Counted from the first letter of the stretch, positions 53,211 through 63,526 are shown. The stretch is 64,000 nt of DNA from Wolbachia endosymbiont of Spodoptera picta (GCF_018141665.1 NZ_CP067976.1:744001-808000), one strand, 5' to 3'. The notes: generated by a model not told the origin, from the sequence alone. Made by a program: numbers and translations.

Positions 53211-55487
53211 ATGTTTGAAATTATAAAAAAATCTATAGATTGGGAGGGGCGTACCTTATCTTTAGAAACTGGGAAAATAGCACGTCAAGCTGATGGTTCA
53301 GTAGTTGTAAATTATGGAGATACTTCTATCTTAGTCACTGTTGTACGAAAAAAGAAGGAAGAAAGTGTTGATTTTCTCCCTTTAAATGTGCAGTTTATTG
53401 CAAAAAGTTATGCCATGGGTAAGATTCCTGGTGGTTTTTTTAAAAGAGAAGGAAAACCATCTGATAGAGAAACTTTAATTTCAAGAGTAATAGATAGAAG
53501 TATAAGGCCGTTATTTCCTGAAGGTTTTCATGATGAAATTAGTGTAGTATGTAATCTATTAACTTACGATACGGTCAATTCTCCTGAAGTACCAGCATTG
53601 ATAGGTACCGTCGCAGCTCTTGCAATTTCTGGTGTTCCTTTCCACTTTACTATAGCTGGAGTTATGGTCGGTTGTGATGAAAATAACAATTATATACTCA
53701 ATCCTTCCGTTCAAGAGATGAAAGCAAGCAACTTGGATCTGTTTTTGTCTGGTGATGAAAATTCGATCTTAATGGTCGAATCGGAAGTCAAAGAGCTCTC
53801 TGAAGAAAATGTTTTGAGTGCAATAAAATTCGGCCATGAACATCTTCAACCTGTTATTAAGCTTATAAAAGAATTTGCTGATACAGTAGGCAATAAACCT
53901 GAAAGCTTTGCTCCTGTTGATATATCAAATATAACTCAAGAACTTGAAAAATATCGAAAAGACTTTGAAGAAGCATATTCAAAAACAGTAAAACAAGAGC
54001 GAGTTCAAGCTCTAGAAGTAGTTAGGAATAATATATTGAATACTCTTAAAGAGGCTGGAAAAGACGAAAAGTTAATTACTTATGCAGTAAAAAGCTTTGA
54101 AAGATCTTTAGTGCGTGAAATGATTAGAAGGAAAAGTGTGAGAATAGACAGCCGTAAGTATGATGAAATACGCCAGATAGAAATTGAGGCTGACATTCTA
54201 CCCAAGACTCACGGTTCTGCACTATTTACAAGGGGTACCACTCAGGCACTAGTTGTTACTGCTCTTGGTACTACACAAGATGAGCAAATTGTGGATGACA
54301 TTGAAGGGGATAGACGTGAACATTTTATGTTGCATTATAATTTTCCTCCATTTGCTGTTGGAGAGGCTTCTGCTATACGCGCACCAGGAAGGAGAGAAAT
54401 TGGTCATGGTAAACTTGCTTGGAAAGCAATTCATCCTGTTTTACCTGATAAATCTGAATTTCCTTATACAATAAGGGTAGTATCTGAGATTATGGAATCT
54501 GATGGTTCTTCTTCTATGGCAACAGTTTGTGGAACTTCCATTGCATTAATGGATACAGGTGTGCCAATAAAGGCTCCCGTTGCAGGAATTGCTATGGGTC
54601 TCATCAAAGACAAAAATGAGCATATAATACTTTCTGATATACTGGGCGATGAAGACTATCTTGGTGATATGGACTTCAAAGTAGCAGGAACTAGCGAAGG
54701 GATTACAGCACTGCAGATGGATATGAAAATTCCTGGTATAAGCTTTGAAATTGTTGAAAAATCTTTAGAACAAGCAAAAGTCGGAAGATTACATATCTTA
54801 GAAAAAATGAATGCAGTAATTTCAGAACATCGTAAGGATATAAAAGATCATGTACCAAGAGTGTTATCGTTTTATATAGATAAAGATAAAATTTCTGCAG
54901 CTATTGGTGCTAAAGGAAAAAATATACGCAGTGTATGTGAAAGAAGTAATGCAAAAATTGAAATAGGGGATGACGGTAAAGTTTCTGTTTTTGCCATTAG
55001 TAGTACTGAAGCTGAAGCTGCAAAGAATATGATGATTGATTCAATAACAGAGCTAGAACAAGGTTCTATAATTGATGCTAAAGTTGTAAAGATAGAGAAG
55101 TCTATTGTAGAGTTAGAACTTCTTAATGGAAGAAAAGGAAAAATGCATATAAGCGAGGTAGCTAATCAACATGTAGAGTCCATTGAGGATATACTTAAAC
55201 AGGGTGATACCTTCAAAGCTTTGATAATTGACTTTGAAAAAGGTGGATGTCCAAAATTATCAAGACGTCGTGTTGATCAAGAAACAGGTGAATTTTTTGA
55301 AGGTAAGCTTTACAATGAAGAAAGGAGAGATGGTTTAAATAATAGGGATAATTATTATAACAACTCGTTTAATAAAAAATCTGGAGATAATTATCATAGT
55401 AATAGACCTACTCGTCCTCGTTCTGGTTTTAGTAATAGAAACAGACCAAAATTTGGTAATAATGACTCATCATCAGGTTTCTATTGA
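53211..55487 (+). CDS. pnp: Polyribonucleotide nucleotidyltransferase (PNPase)
   Basis: PNPase degrades RNA from the 3' end with phosphate. The 758-residue protein has two RNase PH domains (GDTSILVTVVRKK; PGRREIGHGKLAW; MDTGVPIKAPVAGIAMGL), then KH (ISAAIGAKGKNIRSVCE) and S1 (GSIIDAKVVKIE ... KGKMHISEVA) domains. The last roughly 60 residues are a low-complexity tail rich in N, R, S and Y, longer than usual. A hairpin follows the gene. Confidence 0.96.
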   Translation: MFEIIKKSIDWEGRTLSLETGKIARQADGSVVVNYGDTSILVTVVRKKKEESVDFLPLNVQFIAKSYAMGKIPGGFFKREGKPSDRETLISRVIDRSIRPLFPEGFHDEISVVCNLLTYDTVNSPEVPALIGTVAALAISGVPFHFTIAGVMVGCDENNNYILNPSVQEMKASNLDLFLSGDENSILMVESEVKELSEENVLSAIKFGHEHLQPVIKLIKEFADTVGNKPESFAPVDISNITQELEKYRKDFEEAYSKTVKQERVQALEVVRNNILNTLKEAGKDEKLITYAVKSFERSLVREMIRRKSVRIDSRKYDEIRQIEIEADILPKTHGSALFTRGTTQALVVTALGTTQDEQIVDDIEGDRREHFMLHYNFPPFAVGEASAIRAPGRREIGHGKLAWKAIHPVLPDKSEFPYTIRVVSEIMESDGSSSMATVCGTSIALMDTGVPIKAPVAGIAMGLIKDKNEHIILSDILGDEDYLGDMDFKVAGTSEGITALQMDMKIPGISFEIVEKSLEQAKVGRLHILEKMNAVISEHRKDIKDHVPRVLSFYIDKDKISAAIGAKGKNIRSVCERSNAKIEIGDDGKVSVFAISSTEAEAAKNMMIDSITELEQGSIIDAKVVKIEKSIVELELLNGRKGKMHISEVANQHVESIEDILKQGDTFKALIIDFEKGGCPKLSRRRVDQETGEFFEGKLYNEERRDGLNNRDNYYNNSFNKKSGDNYHSNRPTRPRSGFSNRNRPKFGNNDSSSGFY

Positions 55488-55502
55488 GGTTGAACTTACT
55501 TT

Positions 55503-55536
55503 CTATTATCTCAGTGTCGAAGCACTGGGATAATAG
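55503..55536 (+). terminator. Hairpin after pnp
   Basis: CTATTATCTCAGTG pairs with CACTGGGATAATAG around a 6-nt loop (14-bp stem with one G-T pair), followed by GAATTTTT. It has a palindromic-element core but the position and T run suit a terminator for pnp. Confidence 0.6.
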
Positions 55537-55587
55537 GAATTTTTAAAACTGACAAGATAACAAAAATGGTTTGTGTTATCTATAGGG

Positions 55588-56262
55588 TTATAACGAAAGA
55601 TTTTTAAGATCGTTTATAGCCTTTTTTATGTCTTCAGCTTTAAATATTGCTGATCCAGCAACTAATATATTTGCACCTGCTTTTATTATATCAGCTGCGT
55701 TAGAAAAGTTAACTCCACCATCTACTGAAACTTGTGTTTTAAGATTACGGTCCTGTATCATTTTCCTCACGGTAGATATCTTACTCAACTGCGAATGAAT
55801 AAACTCCTGTCCTCCAAATCCAGGATTGACTGTCATAATTAGTACAATATCTAGCTCATCTATTATATACTCAAGCACGCTTGGAGAAGTTGAAGGAACA
55901 ATTGAAACCCCAACTTGTATTATTTTTTTTGTATTGTTTTTATATGATTTTATCTTTCTTACTAGCCTCTCAAGATGTATCTCTGCTTCTGCATGTATAG
56001 TGATAATATCAGCACCAGCATTTATAAAACTTTCAATATGGTTACCAGGAGATTTAATCATTAAGTGTACATCAAAAGGAAGATTGCTATATTTACGTAT
56101 CGCAGAGATAACATTCGGACCTATTGTAATATTTGGAACAAAATTTCCATCCATAACGTCTATGTGTATATAATCTACATTCAAGTTGCTAATTCTTTTT
56201 ACTTCCTCTCCTAATTTTGCAAAGTCTGCTGAAAGTATAGAAGGTGCAATTTTAATACCCAT
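55588..56262 (-). CDS. rpe: Ribulose-phosphate 3-epimerase
   Basis: Rpe interconverts ribulose-5-phosphate and xylulose-5-phosphate in the pentose phosphate pathway. The 224-residue TIM barrel has the catalytic aspartates in the IDVMDGNFVPN and VDGGV motifs, metal-binding histidines in HIDVMDG and DVHLMI, and the phosphate loop GSAIF. Complete. Confidence 0.95.
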   Translation of the reverse strand: MGIKIAPSILSADFAKLGEEVKRISNLNVDYIHIDVMDGNFVPNITIGPNVISAIRKYSNLPFDVHLMIKSPGNHIESFINAGADIITIHAEAEIHLERLVRKIKSYKNNTKKIIQVGVSIVPSTSPSVLEYIIDELDIVLIMTVNPGFGGQEFIHSQLSKISTVRKMIQDRNLKTQVSVDGGVNFSNAADIIKAGANILVAGSAIFKAEDIKKAINDLKNLSL

Positions 56263-56310
56263 AGACTACTTTTTACCAAAAATAAAAAAAGTAACTTATT
56301 TTTTAAACTC

Positions 56311-56423
56311 TGTCATCCCAATACTATATTAATCTCATTTAGAAATTTTTGTATCCTTCCAGATGCATGTGAAACCAGTCCTTTATTTTTCTCTGCCCAT
56401 GCATCTGGTCATTGTAATACTCA
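56311..56423. repeat. Degenerate palindromic-repeat DNA
   Basis: Contains TGTCATCCCAATACTATATT and, at about 56351, TGTATCCTTCCAGATGCATG followed by TGAAACCAGTCC, a variant of the TGTATCCGTTCAGATGCATG family also at 18317 and, inverted, at 28440 and 31120. Confidence 0.5.
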
Positions 56424-57899
56424 TTAGACTTCTTTCTTCGCCTTTTCTAAATATTCCAACACAGTTTCATGTAGCGCAGTCCAAGACATTTGCTTTTCCA
56501 TATTCGGTATAAATTTTTGTTTCCAAGTGTCCTTAAATTCTTGAAACCACTGCTTCTCAAAATTTTGGAAATTAGATAAAACTTGCGACCTAAACTCATT
56601 AATCAAATTCGAGACTTCTATAGCCTTTTCAGGGCTTATAGACTTAAAAGATAATATTTCATTCTTTAAAACATCTAGCTTTTCAAATGAATTAAGTCTA
56701 AATGGAATATAAAGTGAAGATCTTATATTGTATCTTAGATAAGAGTCATAATATAGCTTAATCTTGTACATGAGCATAGCAAATGCATCAGAAGAAATAT
56801 TATTTTCATATTCTGCAAGAGAAGATAATAAATGCTTATAATCCTCTTCATTCAAAAATGGTGGCTTTAAGCTTAATTTAGTTTTATCACTTAAAGATAA
56901 GAATTCACTAAAAATAAGATTACTATACTTAACTAAAAATTCAGGCAAAATATCTTCTTGTTCTAATTTTAGAGGCAAGTCTTTTCTAATCTCTTTCGGC
57001 AAGTAGTGCATTGAAAACTGATTGATAACCCACGCAAAATTTTCATCAAACTCATTTGAGTAATTAGCATTATTGTCAGGAAAAATCATATTACCTTCCC
57101 TATCATTCCAAGGCAGTATTTTATAAAAAAAACCGTTTAACCTTTTTTTTAATTTCAAAATATTTTCACTCTTATCGCCTACCTTATACAAAACCTCATT
57201 TACTTTTTGTTCTGCGTCTTGAGGACTGATTCTATCACCTATATGCAATCCGATACCACTTTTCTCTAATAACTCCCAATCAAATAACTTATGTGGATCA
57301 GGCTTACGCATTGCGTAACCTTCAATTGCTGAGTTGTACACTATAGTGCCTATCTCAGCGTGACTAAATATCATATCTTTTCTAATCTTAAAGCGCTTAA
57401 TGAGGTACAAAATCAGATCTTTGACAGATTTCATTTGCTCTTCTGGAAAAGGCTCAAGCCCTGTGTTTACAATCTCTATACCTATAGAATAATCATTCAG
57501 TTTTCGTAGCTCTTCAACCACATTATCTACTTGAACTTTCGCATAACTTATACCAGCATGCCATGCTCGTTTTTCAAGTGGAACCATCAGAGTAATGCTA
57601 CCATCTCTATCAACAATAAGCTGTACTGATATCCCTGAAGAATTTAATGCGTATTTTGTACTTTTTAATGTTGGTGATTCAGTATGGTGCACCACCACCA
57701 TCAACACTTTTTTGCCTTCTCTATCATCATAATTTAAACTCGGTGCAGGATCTAAAAATATTGGATTTTTTAATGATGTTTTCAAATCTTGAAAATCGTT
57801 CTCAATATCACTTAAACAAGATTGTTGTCCATATACAAGAGGCGCTACAAGCAGCAACAGAAATAAAACAGACAAACATTTTTTTACTATAAGTTTCAT
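56424..57899 (-). CDS. N-acetylmuramoyl-L-alanine amidase (AmiD/AmpD-like) with signal peptide
   Basis: The 491-residue protein starts with a signal peptide (about 1-24) and an Amidase_2 domain (about 70-225): VVVHHTESPT with the first zinc histidine, KRAWHAGIS, HAEIG with the second histidine, and PDPHKLFDWELL with the zinc aspartate. This domain splits the muramyl-peptide bond of peptidoglycan. A helical C-terminal half of about 260 residues has no recognised match. Wolbachia is known to keep a related amidase used on its own or gut-bacterial wall; this gene is a good candidate. Confidence 0.88.
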   Translation of the reverse strand: MKLIVKKCLSVLFLLLLVAPLVYGQQSCLSDIENDFQDLKTSLKNPIFLDPAPSLNYDDREGKKVLMVVVHHTESPTLKSTKYALNSSGISVQLIVDRDGSITLMVPLEKRAWHAGISYAKVQVDNVVEELRKLNDYSIGIEIVNTGLEPFPEEQMKSVKDLILYLIKRFKIRKDMIFSHAEIGTIVYNSAIEGYAMRKPDPHKLFDWELLEKSGIGLHIGDRISPQDAEQKVNEVLYKVGDKSENILKLKKRLNGFFYKILPWNDREGNMIFPDNNANYSNEFDENFAWVINQFSMHYLPKEIRKDLPLKLEQEDILPEFLVKYSNLIFSEFLSLSDKTKLSLKPPFLNEEDYKHLLSSLAEYENNISSDAFAMLMYKIKLYYDSYLRYNIRSSLYIPFRLNSFEKLDVLKNEILSFKSISPEKAIEVSNLINEFRSQVLSNFQNFEKQWFQEFKDTWKQKFIPNMEKQMSWTALHETVLEYLEKAKKEV

Positions 57900-57974
57900 G
57901 TAGCTCTACAAATTGCCCTCAATATAACTAAATTAGCATAATACACATAAAATGTTTACTTTTTTTTCAGCCAA

Positions 57975-58802
57975 TCAATACTTGCTACAGCTACAATTAA
58001 TACTCTTATCATTACATTTTGGTGTTAAGTCAGGATAGAATGTGAGTATAGCGTCTTTCTTTCTCACAAACACTGATTGATAATTGTCATCTTCCATTTT
58101 ATACAGACACATTCCATCTTTTCCCAGCTCCTTAAACGCCTTAGTCGCAGAAACTAAAATATCATCAGCATGAAGGTTATACGCGTACCCACTTGGGCAC
58201 TTAACTTTCACTTCTCCATCCTTACCTAGATATTTCATTCCAAATGTGTAAACAGGTGGCTTAATATCTAATTTATTGCACAGAGATTCATTATCCCAAA
58301 TCGCACCCGCCCACTTATTTTCTTGAGCCTCAACATATCTACCTACAAAATGCATACCACCAAGCCCCAATCTATCTGGTTCACCACAAAAAATATGCCC
58401 AAACCCTATAGTTTCTTTTTCAGTTCCGCTATTTGTAAACCAAATCTTAGTCAATTCATCTTTAAACAACCCCAAGTCTGCACTAGGTGTAATCACCTGA
58501 TGATCAAGCTTATCGTATATCTTTTTCACCACTTCTTGATGCTGCGGACAATCAAGCAAAATTCTGAAATCTTCTTCATCAGGCTGTGTTCCCCAATCTC
58601 CACAAACCCTTAATATTCCTCTGTCAAAGTTAGTCAGCTCCGGAAGTAGTGGAATATAGTCTGGATCTGAAGAATCTGTTTTGAAGAATGGCTCAAATTT
58701 AATTTGTGAATTTGTATTGTTGAAGTAATGCTCCTTAATGTAAAAAACAAATCCTATTACTGGTATTATTAAGCATAAGATTAATTTAGCTACTTTCGAC
58801 AT
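57975..58802 (-). CDS. EndoU-type nuclease-like protein with N-terminal membrane anchor
   Basis: The roughly 275-residue protein has a hydrophobic N-terminal helix (about 5-25; signal or anchor), then a cysteine-containing domain with GFGHIFCGEPDRLGLGGMHF and later KCPSGYAYN, which matches the layout of bacterial EndoU domains (two histidines and a downstream lysine/tyrosine), known as RNA-cutting toxin modules. The C-terminal tail has a CNDKSINCSC run. A TTG at 58838 would lengthen it, but the ATG at 58800-58802 fits the signal peptide. The enzyme call rests on weak motifs. Confidence 0.6.
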   Translation of the reverse strand: MSKVAKLILCLIIPVIGFVFYIKEHYFNNTNSQIKFEPFFKTDSSDPDYIPLLPELTNFDRGILRVCGDWGTQPDEEDFRILLDCPQHQEVVKKIYDKLDHQVITPSADLGLFKDELTKIWFTNSGTEKETIGFGHIFCGEPDRLGLGGMHFVGRYVEAQENKWAGAIWDNESLCNKLDIKPPVYTFGMKYLGKDGEVKVKCPSGYAYNLHADDILVSATKAFKELGKDGMCLYKMEDDNYQSVFVRKKDAILTFYPDLTPKCNDKSINCSCSKY

Positions 58803-58857
58803 AACCACAACACAACGTATAAAAAAGCTAAGGTACAAGCAACAGCTTAAAAAAGTT

Positions 58858-60048
58858 TTAATTAGATGTTAATCGCAGTCCCGGCATTTTATCACCACTG
58901 AGCCAACTTAAAAATGCTCCCCCACCAGTTGAAATATATGTAAAATCTTTATCAGTAAGACCTGCAGCATTTACTGCAGATAGGCTATCTCCTCCTCCTA
59001 TTACACTGGTTAATTTTCCTTCGTGTGTCAAATTACTTACTACTCTCATCACCTCTACTGTACCATTTGCAAAAGCTGAATGTTCAAAAACACCAATAGG
59101 TCCGTTCCACAGCAGAGTTTTACTGCTTGCTATTATACCGCTTATTGTGCTTAAAGTTTGAGGTCCGATATCTAAAATTATATCACCGTCCAAAATGGAT
59201 TCAGTTTTTCTTAAAACGCCAGTGCTATAATCAGAATTTACTGCAACCAAAACATCTTCTGGCGCAACTATTTTGCAATTGTTTTTATTTGCCGTCTTAA
59301 CAATATCGTGCAGAAGATCATCAACGCCATTTTGAAAAAAAGACTTGCCTATATTAACTTTATTAAATAACAAAAAATTATTAGCAATTGCGCCGCCCAG
59401 AATAAGGTAATCAACCTTTTCTGCTAGTTTTATAAGCATTTTTATTTTAGTGGATATTTTAGCTCCACCAACTATCGCAGTAATAGGTTTAGCATCAAAC
59501 GATATGGCTTGCTCAAGATATTTTAGCTCATCTTGCAAGCAAAATCCTGAATAAGAAGGTAAAAATTCCGTAATACGTGAAATAGAAGCGTGAGCTCTAT
59601 GAGAGCAAGAAAATGCATCATTTACATATATATCTGCTAGAGATGCTAATTGTTTAGCAAAATTTGAGTCATTCTGCTCTTCTTCTTTATAAAACCTCAG
59701 ATTCTCTAGTAATATTATATCTCCTCCATCCATCGCATTTATTACTCTTTGTACTCTCTCACCAATACAATCATCAATAAATTTCACTTCTTTGCTTAGC
59801 AGCTGCGATAAAGCTTCAGCTACGTTTTTTAGCGATAAGTTACTGTCTTTGGCTTTTGGACGCCCAAAATGTGAGATAATAATAACTTTTGCACCCGCAT
59901 TTGCCAAATATTGAATGGTAGGTAGCGCTCTTAAAATACGAGTGGCATCACAAATTCTTTCATTTTTTATAGGAACATTGAAGTCAACCCTGAGCAGAAC
60001 ATTTTTATTGTGAAAATCACAACTCTCTATGCTAAGTACATTTATCAT
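58858..60048 (-). CDS. pgk: Phosphoglycerate kinase
   Basis: Pgk moves phosphate between 1,3-bisphosphoglycerate and ADP. The 396-residue protein shows VLLRVDFNVPIK, SHFGRPK, ENLRFYKEEEQND, IVGGAKISTKI and the nucleotide loop GGGDSLSAV plus the C-terminal STGGGAFLSWLSG. Complete, with no insertions. It starts 77 bp after the glyA stop on the same strand. Confidence 0.96.
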   Translation of the reverse strand: MINVLSIESCDFHNKNVLLRVDFNVPIKNERICDATRILRALPTIQYLANAGAKVIIISHFGRPKAKDSNLSLKNVAEALSQLLSKEVKFIDDCIGERVQRVINAMDGGDIILLENLRFYKEEEQNDSNFAKQLASLADIYVNDAFSCSHRAHASISRITEFLPSYSGFCLQDELKYLEQAISFDAKPITAIVGGAKISTKIKMLIKLAEKVDYLILGGAIANNFLLFNKVNIGKSFFQNGVDDLLHDIVKTANKNNCKIVAPEDVLVAVNSDYSTGVLRKTESILDGDIILDIGPQTLSTISGIIASSKTLLWNGPIGVFEHSAFANGTVEVMRVVSNLTHEGKLTSVIGGGDSLSAVNAAGLTDKDFTYISTGGGAFLSWLSGDKMPGLRLTSN

Positions 60049-60124
60049 AAAATTAAAGAGCTATAAAATCACTATACAATAGTTTAATCCAAAGTAAAGA
60101 AAGGAAATTTGAATGCCAAATAAA

Positions 60125-61402
60125 TTAATAAATAGGAAAATTACTACAAATCTTTTCAACTTTATTTTTTACTGCTCTTTCAATATCAGGACTATTTCCA
60201 TTGATCAATCCCTGAATTATTTCATTTATTAGATCAGCTATCTCTTTAAAATCTTCTCTCTCAAGTCCACGCGTTGTCTCAGCAGCGGTACCAAAACGTA
60301 GCCCTGAAGTAATGGTTGGCTTTTCCGTGTCAAATGGCACAGAGTTTTTATTGCAGGTAATGCCAGCTCTCTCAAGGCTATTTACAACGTCTTTTCCCGT
60401 CAACTTCTGTGATCTTAAATCAACTAGCACAATATGAGAGTCAGTGCCACCAGTTATAATGTTTATTCCATGTTTTTGCAGCGCTTGAGCTAACACTTTT
60501 GCATTTTCTACAACTTTTTTACTATAAGTTTTAAACTCTGGCGTTAATGCCTCCTTAAATGCAACAGCTTTTGCAGCTATCACATGCATAAGCGGCCCAC
60601 CTTGCAACCCTGGAAAAACCGCAGACCTAATTTTTTTATGTAATGCTTCATCATTTGTCATTACCACTCCGCCACGAGGACCACGTAGAGTTTTGTGAGT
60701 TGTAGAAGTCATAACATGCGCATATTCAGCAGGTGATGGGTAACAACCTGCAGCAATAAGTCCTGAATAGTGAGCAATATCTGCAAGCAGATATGCACCA
60801 ACTTTATTCGCAATTTTGCGAAAGCGCTCGAAATCTATTTCTCTTGGATAAGCAGAAGCACCAGCAATGATTAGCTTCGGTTTATTCTCCAGCGCTAGCT
60901 TTTCTACCTCGTCCATATCGAGTAGATAAGTATCTCTATTAACTGTATACTGAATCGACTTAAACCATTTACCAGAAAGGTTTGGTGCTGCACCATGAGT
61001 TAAATGTCCACCACAATTTAGTGACAATCCAAGTATAGTATCGCCCGGAGTAAGCAGCGAAGCAAACACTGCTTGATTTGCCTGAGAACCAGAATGAGGT
61101 TGAACATTTGCAAATTTAACACCAAACAGCTTACAGAGCCTCTCCATAGCTAGACTTTCAATTTCATCCACATACTCACAACCACAATAATATCTCTTAC
61201 CAGAATAACCTTCTGCATATTTATTAGTCAGAAAAGAACCTTGTGCTTCCATCACTGCTTTACTCGCAAAATTTTCTGATGCAATCAGTTGCAACTGTGA
61301 TTTTTGTCGCCGCAGTTCTTTCTCTATAGATTGATAAACTTCATCATCAAAAGACTTCAGACTACTTTTAGAGTCACAAATTCTTTCTGAAACACTTGTC
61401 AT
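60125..61402 (-). CDS. glyA: Serine hydroxymethyltransferase
   Basis: GlyA interconverts serine and glycine with THF, feeding one-carbon units. The 425-residue PLP enzyme has LIASENFAS, NKYAEGYSGKRYYGG-like sequence, DIAHYSGLIAAG, and the lysine loop TSTTHKTLRGPRGG (about residues 232-245). The last glyA-start bases overlap the end of the MFS gene by 29 bp. Complete. Confidence 0.96.
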   Translation of the reverse strand: MTSVSERICDSKSSLKSFDDEVYQSIEKELRRQKSQLQLIASENFASKAVMEAQGSFLTNKYAEGYSGKRYYCGCEYVDEIESLAMERLCKLFGVKFANVQPHSGSQANQAVFASLLTPGDTILGLSLNCGGHLTHGAAPNLSGKWFKSIQYTVNRDTYLLDMDEVEKLALENKPKLIIAGASAYPREIDFERFRKIANKVGAYLLADIAHYSGLIAAGCYPSPAEYAHVMTSTTHKTLRGPRGGVVMTNDEALHKKIRSAVFPGLQGGPLMHVIAAKAVAFKEALTPEFKTYSKKVVENAKVLAQALQKHGINIITGGTDSHIVLVDLRSQKLTGKDVVNSLERAGITCNKNSVPFDTEKPTITSGLRFGTAAETTRGLEREDFKEIADLINEIIQGLINGNSPDIERAVKNKVEKICSNFPIY

Positions 61403-62609
61403 AAGAACTTTTCTTTAACCATATAAATCCAAAAACAGCTAAAAGCAAACATATAGGAATAATTGATATTGCTTTTACTAGTAATTCAGTACCATACACA
61501 GGATTTCCTTGTACTACCATTTCATTCCAACATAAATCTATTATTTTTGCAATTCCTGTATGAAAAAAATAGCCAAAAACCATAACTATCATGTTTGATA
61601 TGGCTGTGGCCAAGCCTACCAAGTTATTGTTCACATAACTTATTGCTTTGTAAATAGTAATTACCTGATAACCAGATGCAAAGCCGATAACAAGAAGTGC
61701 AGGTAGTGCAATATATAAACCTCCAGCTTGTATAAAAAGCAAGATAAAGCTAGCAATCATTGCAAAAGAACAGGCAATAATTGCCTCGTAATGTTTGTCT
61801 GGGTATTTTTCCAGTAAATAAGCTAAAAAGAATGATCCAGCTCCCATACCTATAAACATAAGGGAAGAAAGCGAAGATGCCAGATCCCCGGTCATTTGAT
61901 ATGCTTCACATAAGAACGCTTTTGCCCAACCATCAGCAAAACCTTCTAATGGTCCAACCATTAAGCCACCAAAAAAGCTGATTAGAATGATATGTTTATT
62001 GAAAAGTACAGTCTTTAAATCTTGAAGTATGTTGTCATTTCTACTCTCCTCTATGTTACTTTTTGGCGTTATTAAAAGCAACAACAGAGCAAGCAAACAA
62101 CCAAACGCTGAGAAAGTATATATAACATAACTCCAACCAAATTTATTGAGCAAAAAGTCTAGAGGTAATCCACCATAAATAGCTCCCAGTAACCCTATTA
62201 TTATAGATAAACTAGCCATCCTTGCTGATTTTTCTTGTGAGAAATACATACTTGCAATTTTAAAGAGCCCAACTGCCGAAGCAGATGACCCAACTCCGAC
62301 AATCATTCTACCAAGTATTGAGTAATACCACTCATCAAAGCATATTAGTGGTAATGTCCCAGCAAACGTTAAGACAATACACACAGGCAAAACAAACTTT
62401 GGCCCAAATCTATCAAGGGCAAGACCAACAGGTATGTGAGCAAGCGTATAGCCTATATAATATAGCCCACCAAATTGACCAATATCTGTAATACTTATGT
62501 TAAATTTCGTTATTAATTCAGGCGCGATTATATTTGGAATTACACGTAATATATACTGGTATGCATAAAATAGTGATGCTAGCAACCATATGAAAAAGTT
62601 TCTCTTCAA
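61374..62609 (-). CDS. Major facilitator superfamily transporter
   Basis: The 411-residue protein has twelve hydrophobic helices with the MFS loop signatures (ALDRFGPKFVLP after helix 2; GRMIVGVGSSASAVGLFKIA). Its best resemblance is to anion/sugar-phosphate or bacterial nitrate/organic acid-type carriers, but the substrate cannot be named. Its 3' end overlaps glyA, suggesting cotranscription. Confidence 0.85.
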   Translation of the reverse strand: MKRNFFIWLLASLFYAYQYILRVIPNIIAPELITKFNISITDIGQFGGLYYIGYTLAHIPVGLALDRFGPKFVLPVCIVLTFAGTLPLICFDEWYYSILGRMIVGVGSSASAVGLFKIASMYFSQEKSARMASLSIIIGLLGAIYGGLPLDFLLNKFGWSYVIYTFSAFGCLLALLLLLITPKSNIEESRNDNILQDLKTVLFNKHIILISFFGGLMVGPLEGFADGWAKAFLCEAYQMTGDLASSLSSLMFIGMGAGSFFLAYLLEKYPDKHYEAIIACSFAMIASFILLFIQAGGLYIALPALLVIGFASGYQVITIYKAISYVNNNLVGLATAISNMIVMVFGYFFHTGIAKIIDLCWNEMVVQGNPVYGTELLVKAISIIPICLLLAVFGFIWLKKSSYDKCFRKNL

Positions 62610-62749
62610 TGCTAATATTACCTAAAAAACAGGATTATATGTATTTTATCAGCAAGGAGCAACACTTTTGTAGATAGCTACTCTAATCCGAGTATCTTTC
62701 TTAAAAGAGACCTTTTAGCATATCTATAACTGGTTCATGGATAAGGTAT

Positions 62750-62944
62750 ATGAAAAAAATTATACCACAGATGATAAGGATTTTTATAATTTTACCCTTG
62801 TTCATCTTAAGCTTTATTTTTTTTATTATAAGTTTTAGTTTTGTTACAAAGTTCATTTTATTTACGCTTTCATTTCGTGATACCGATTATACTTTAAATA
62901 ATATAATTTTCAATGAAATCCAGTATCAGAAACGCTGCAGTTAA
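62750..62944 (+). CDS. Small two-helix membrane protein
   Basis: The 64-residue product has a basic start and about 40 hydrophobic residues forming two adjacent membrane helices, then a polar tail. The AAGG ribosome site is 6 nt before the ATG. No family is recognised, and because AT-rich DNA can easily give such a frame, it may be chance. Confidence 0.45.
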   Translation: MKKIIPQMIRIFIILPLFILSFIFFIISFSFVTKFILFTLSFRDTDYTLNNIIFNEIQYQKRCS

Positions 62945-62997
62945 CTAAATATTAACCTTTTTGTGTGTAAAATATAATATAAAAGCAAGGTGAGTGA

Positions 62998-63510
62998 ATG
63001 AACATAGGTACAATATACAATACGCTACAAAACTACATAACAAAATACATTGAACAAACATTTACCGCACACACAGGCAATAGATACGACAAGTTATACA
63101 GGGAACTTTTAAGTAGCGCAGAAGAAATAATAAAACTTACTGTAAACGAAGCAAAACAATATGATAAAAGCCTAGAAGAACTACATAACAATTCAATATT
63201 TCACGATAAGAAATTTATTCAAGCTGTTGCTAAACACCAGATATTAGAATTTCTGAATACTCATCCAAAGAAGAAAGAAATCGTTGCAGAATTTAAAAAT
63301 GAACATCATATCAACGAAAGCGATTTAAAAATTTTAAAGGAAGGAAAAGATTTAGTGAATAAAATAAACAACATTAACTTAATCCAACAAAATGAGAAAA
63401 ATGAAATATTGAACATTAGAAAGGTACTTTCTAAATCAATAGGAATGCCCTCTTCGAGAACTGAAAAATCCAAAGCAACTTTAGTAGAAAGTCCTGAGAT
63501 GGTAAAATAG
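62998..63510 (+). CDS. Hypothetical helical protein
   Basis: The 170-residue protein is charged and alpha-helical, with no cysteines, signal or membrane helices. The ribosome site AAGGTGAG lies 6 nt before the ATG, and codon pattern and lack of internal stops support a real gene. I do not recognise it. Confidence 0.65.
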   Translation: MNIGTIYNTLQNYITKYIEQTFTAHTGNRYDKLYRELLSSAEEIIKLTVNEAKQYDKSLEELHNNSIFHDKKFIQAVAKHQILEFLNTHPKKKEIVAEFKNEHHINESDLKILKEGKDLVNKINNINLIQQNEKNEILNIRKVLSKSIGMPSSRTEKSKATLVESPEMVK

Positions 63511-63526
63511 ACGTACTTAACTTTTC

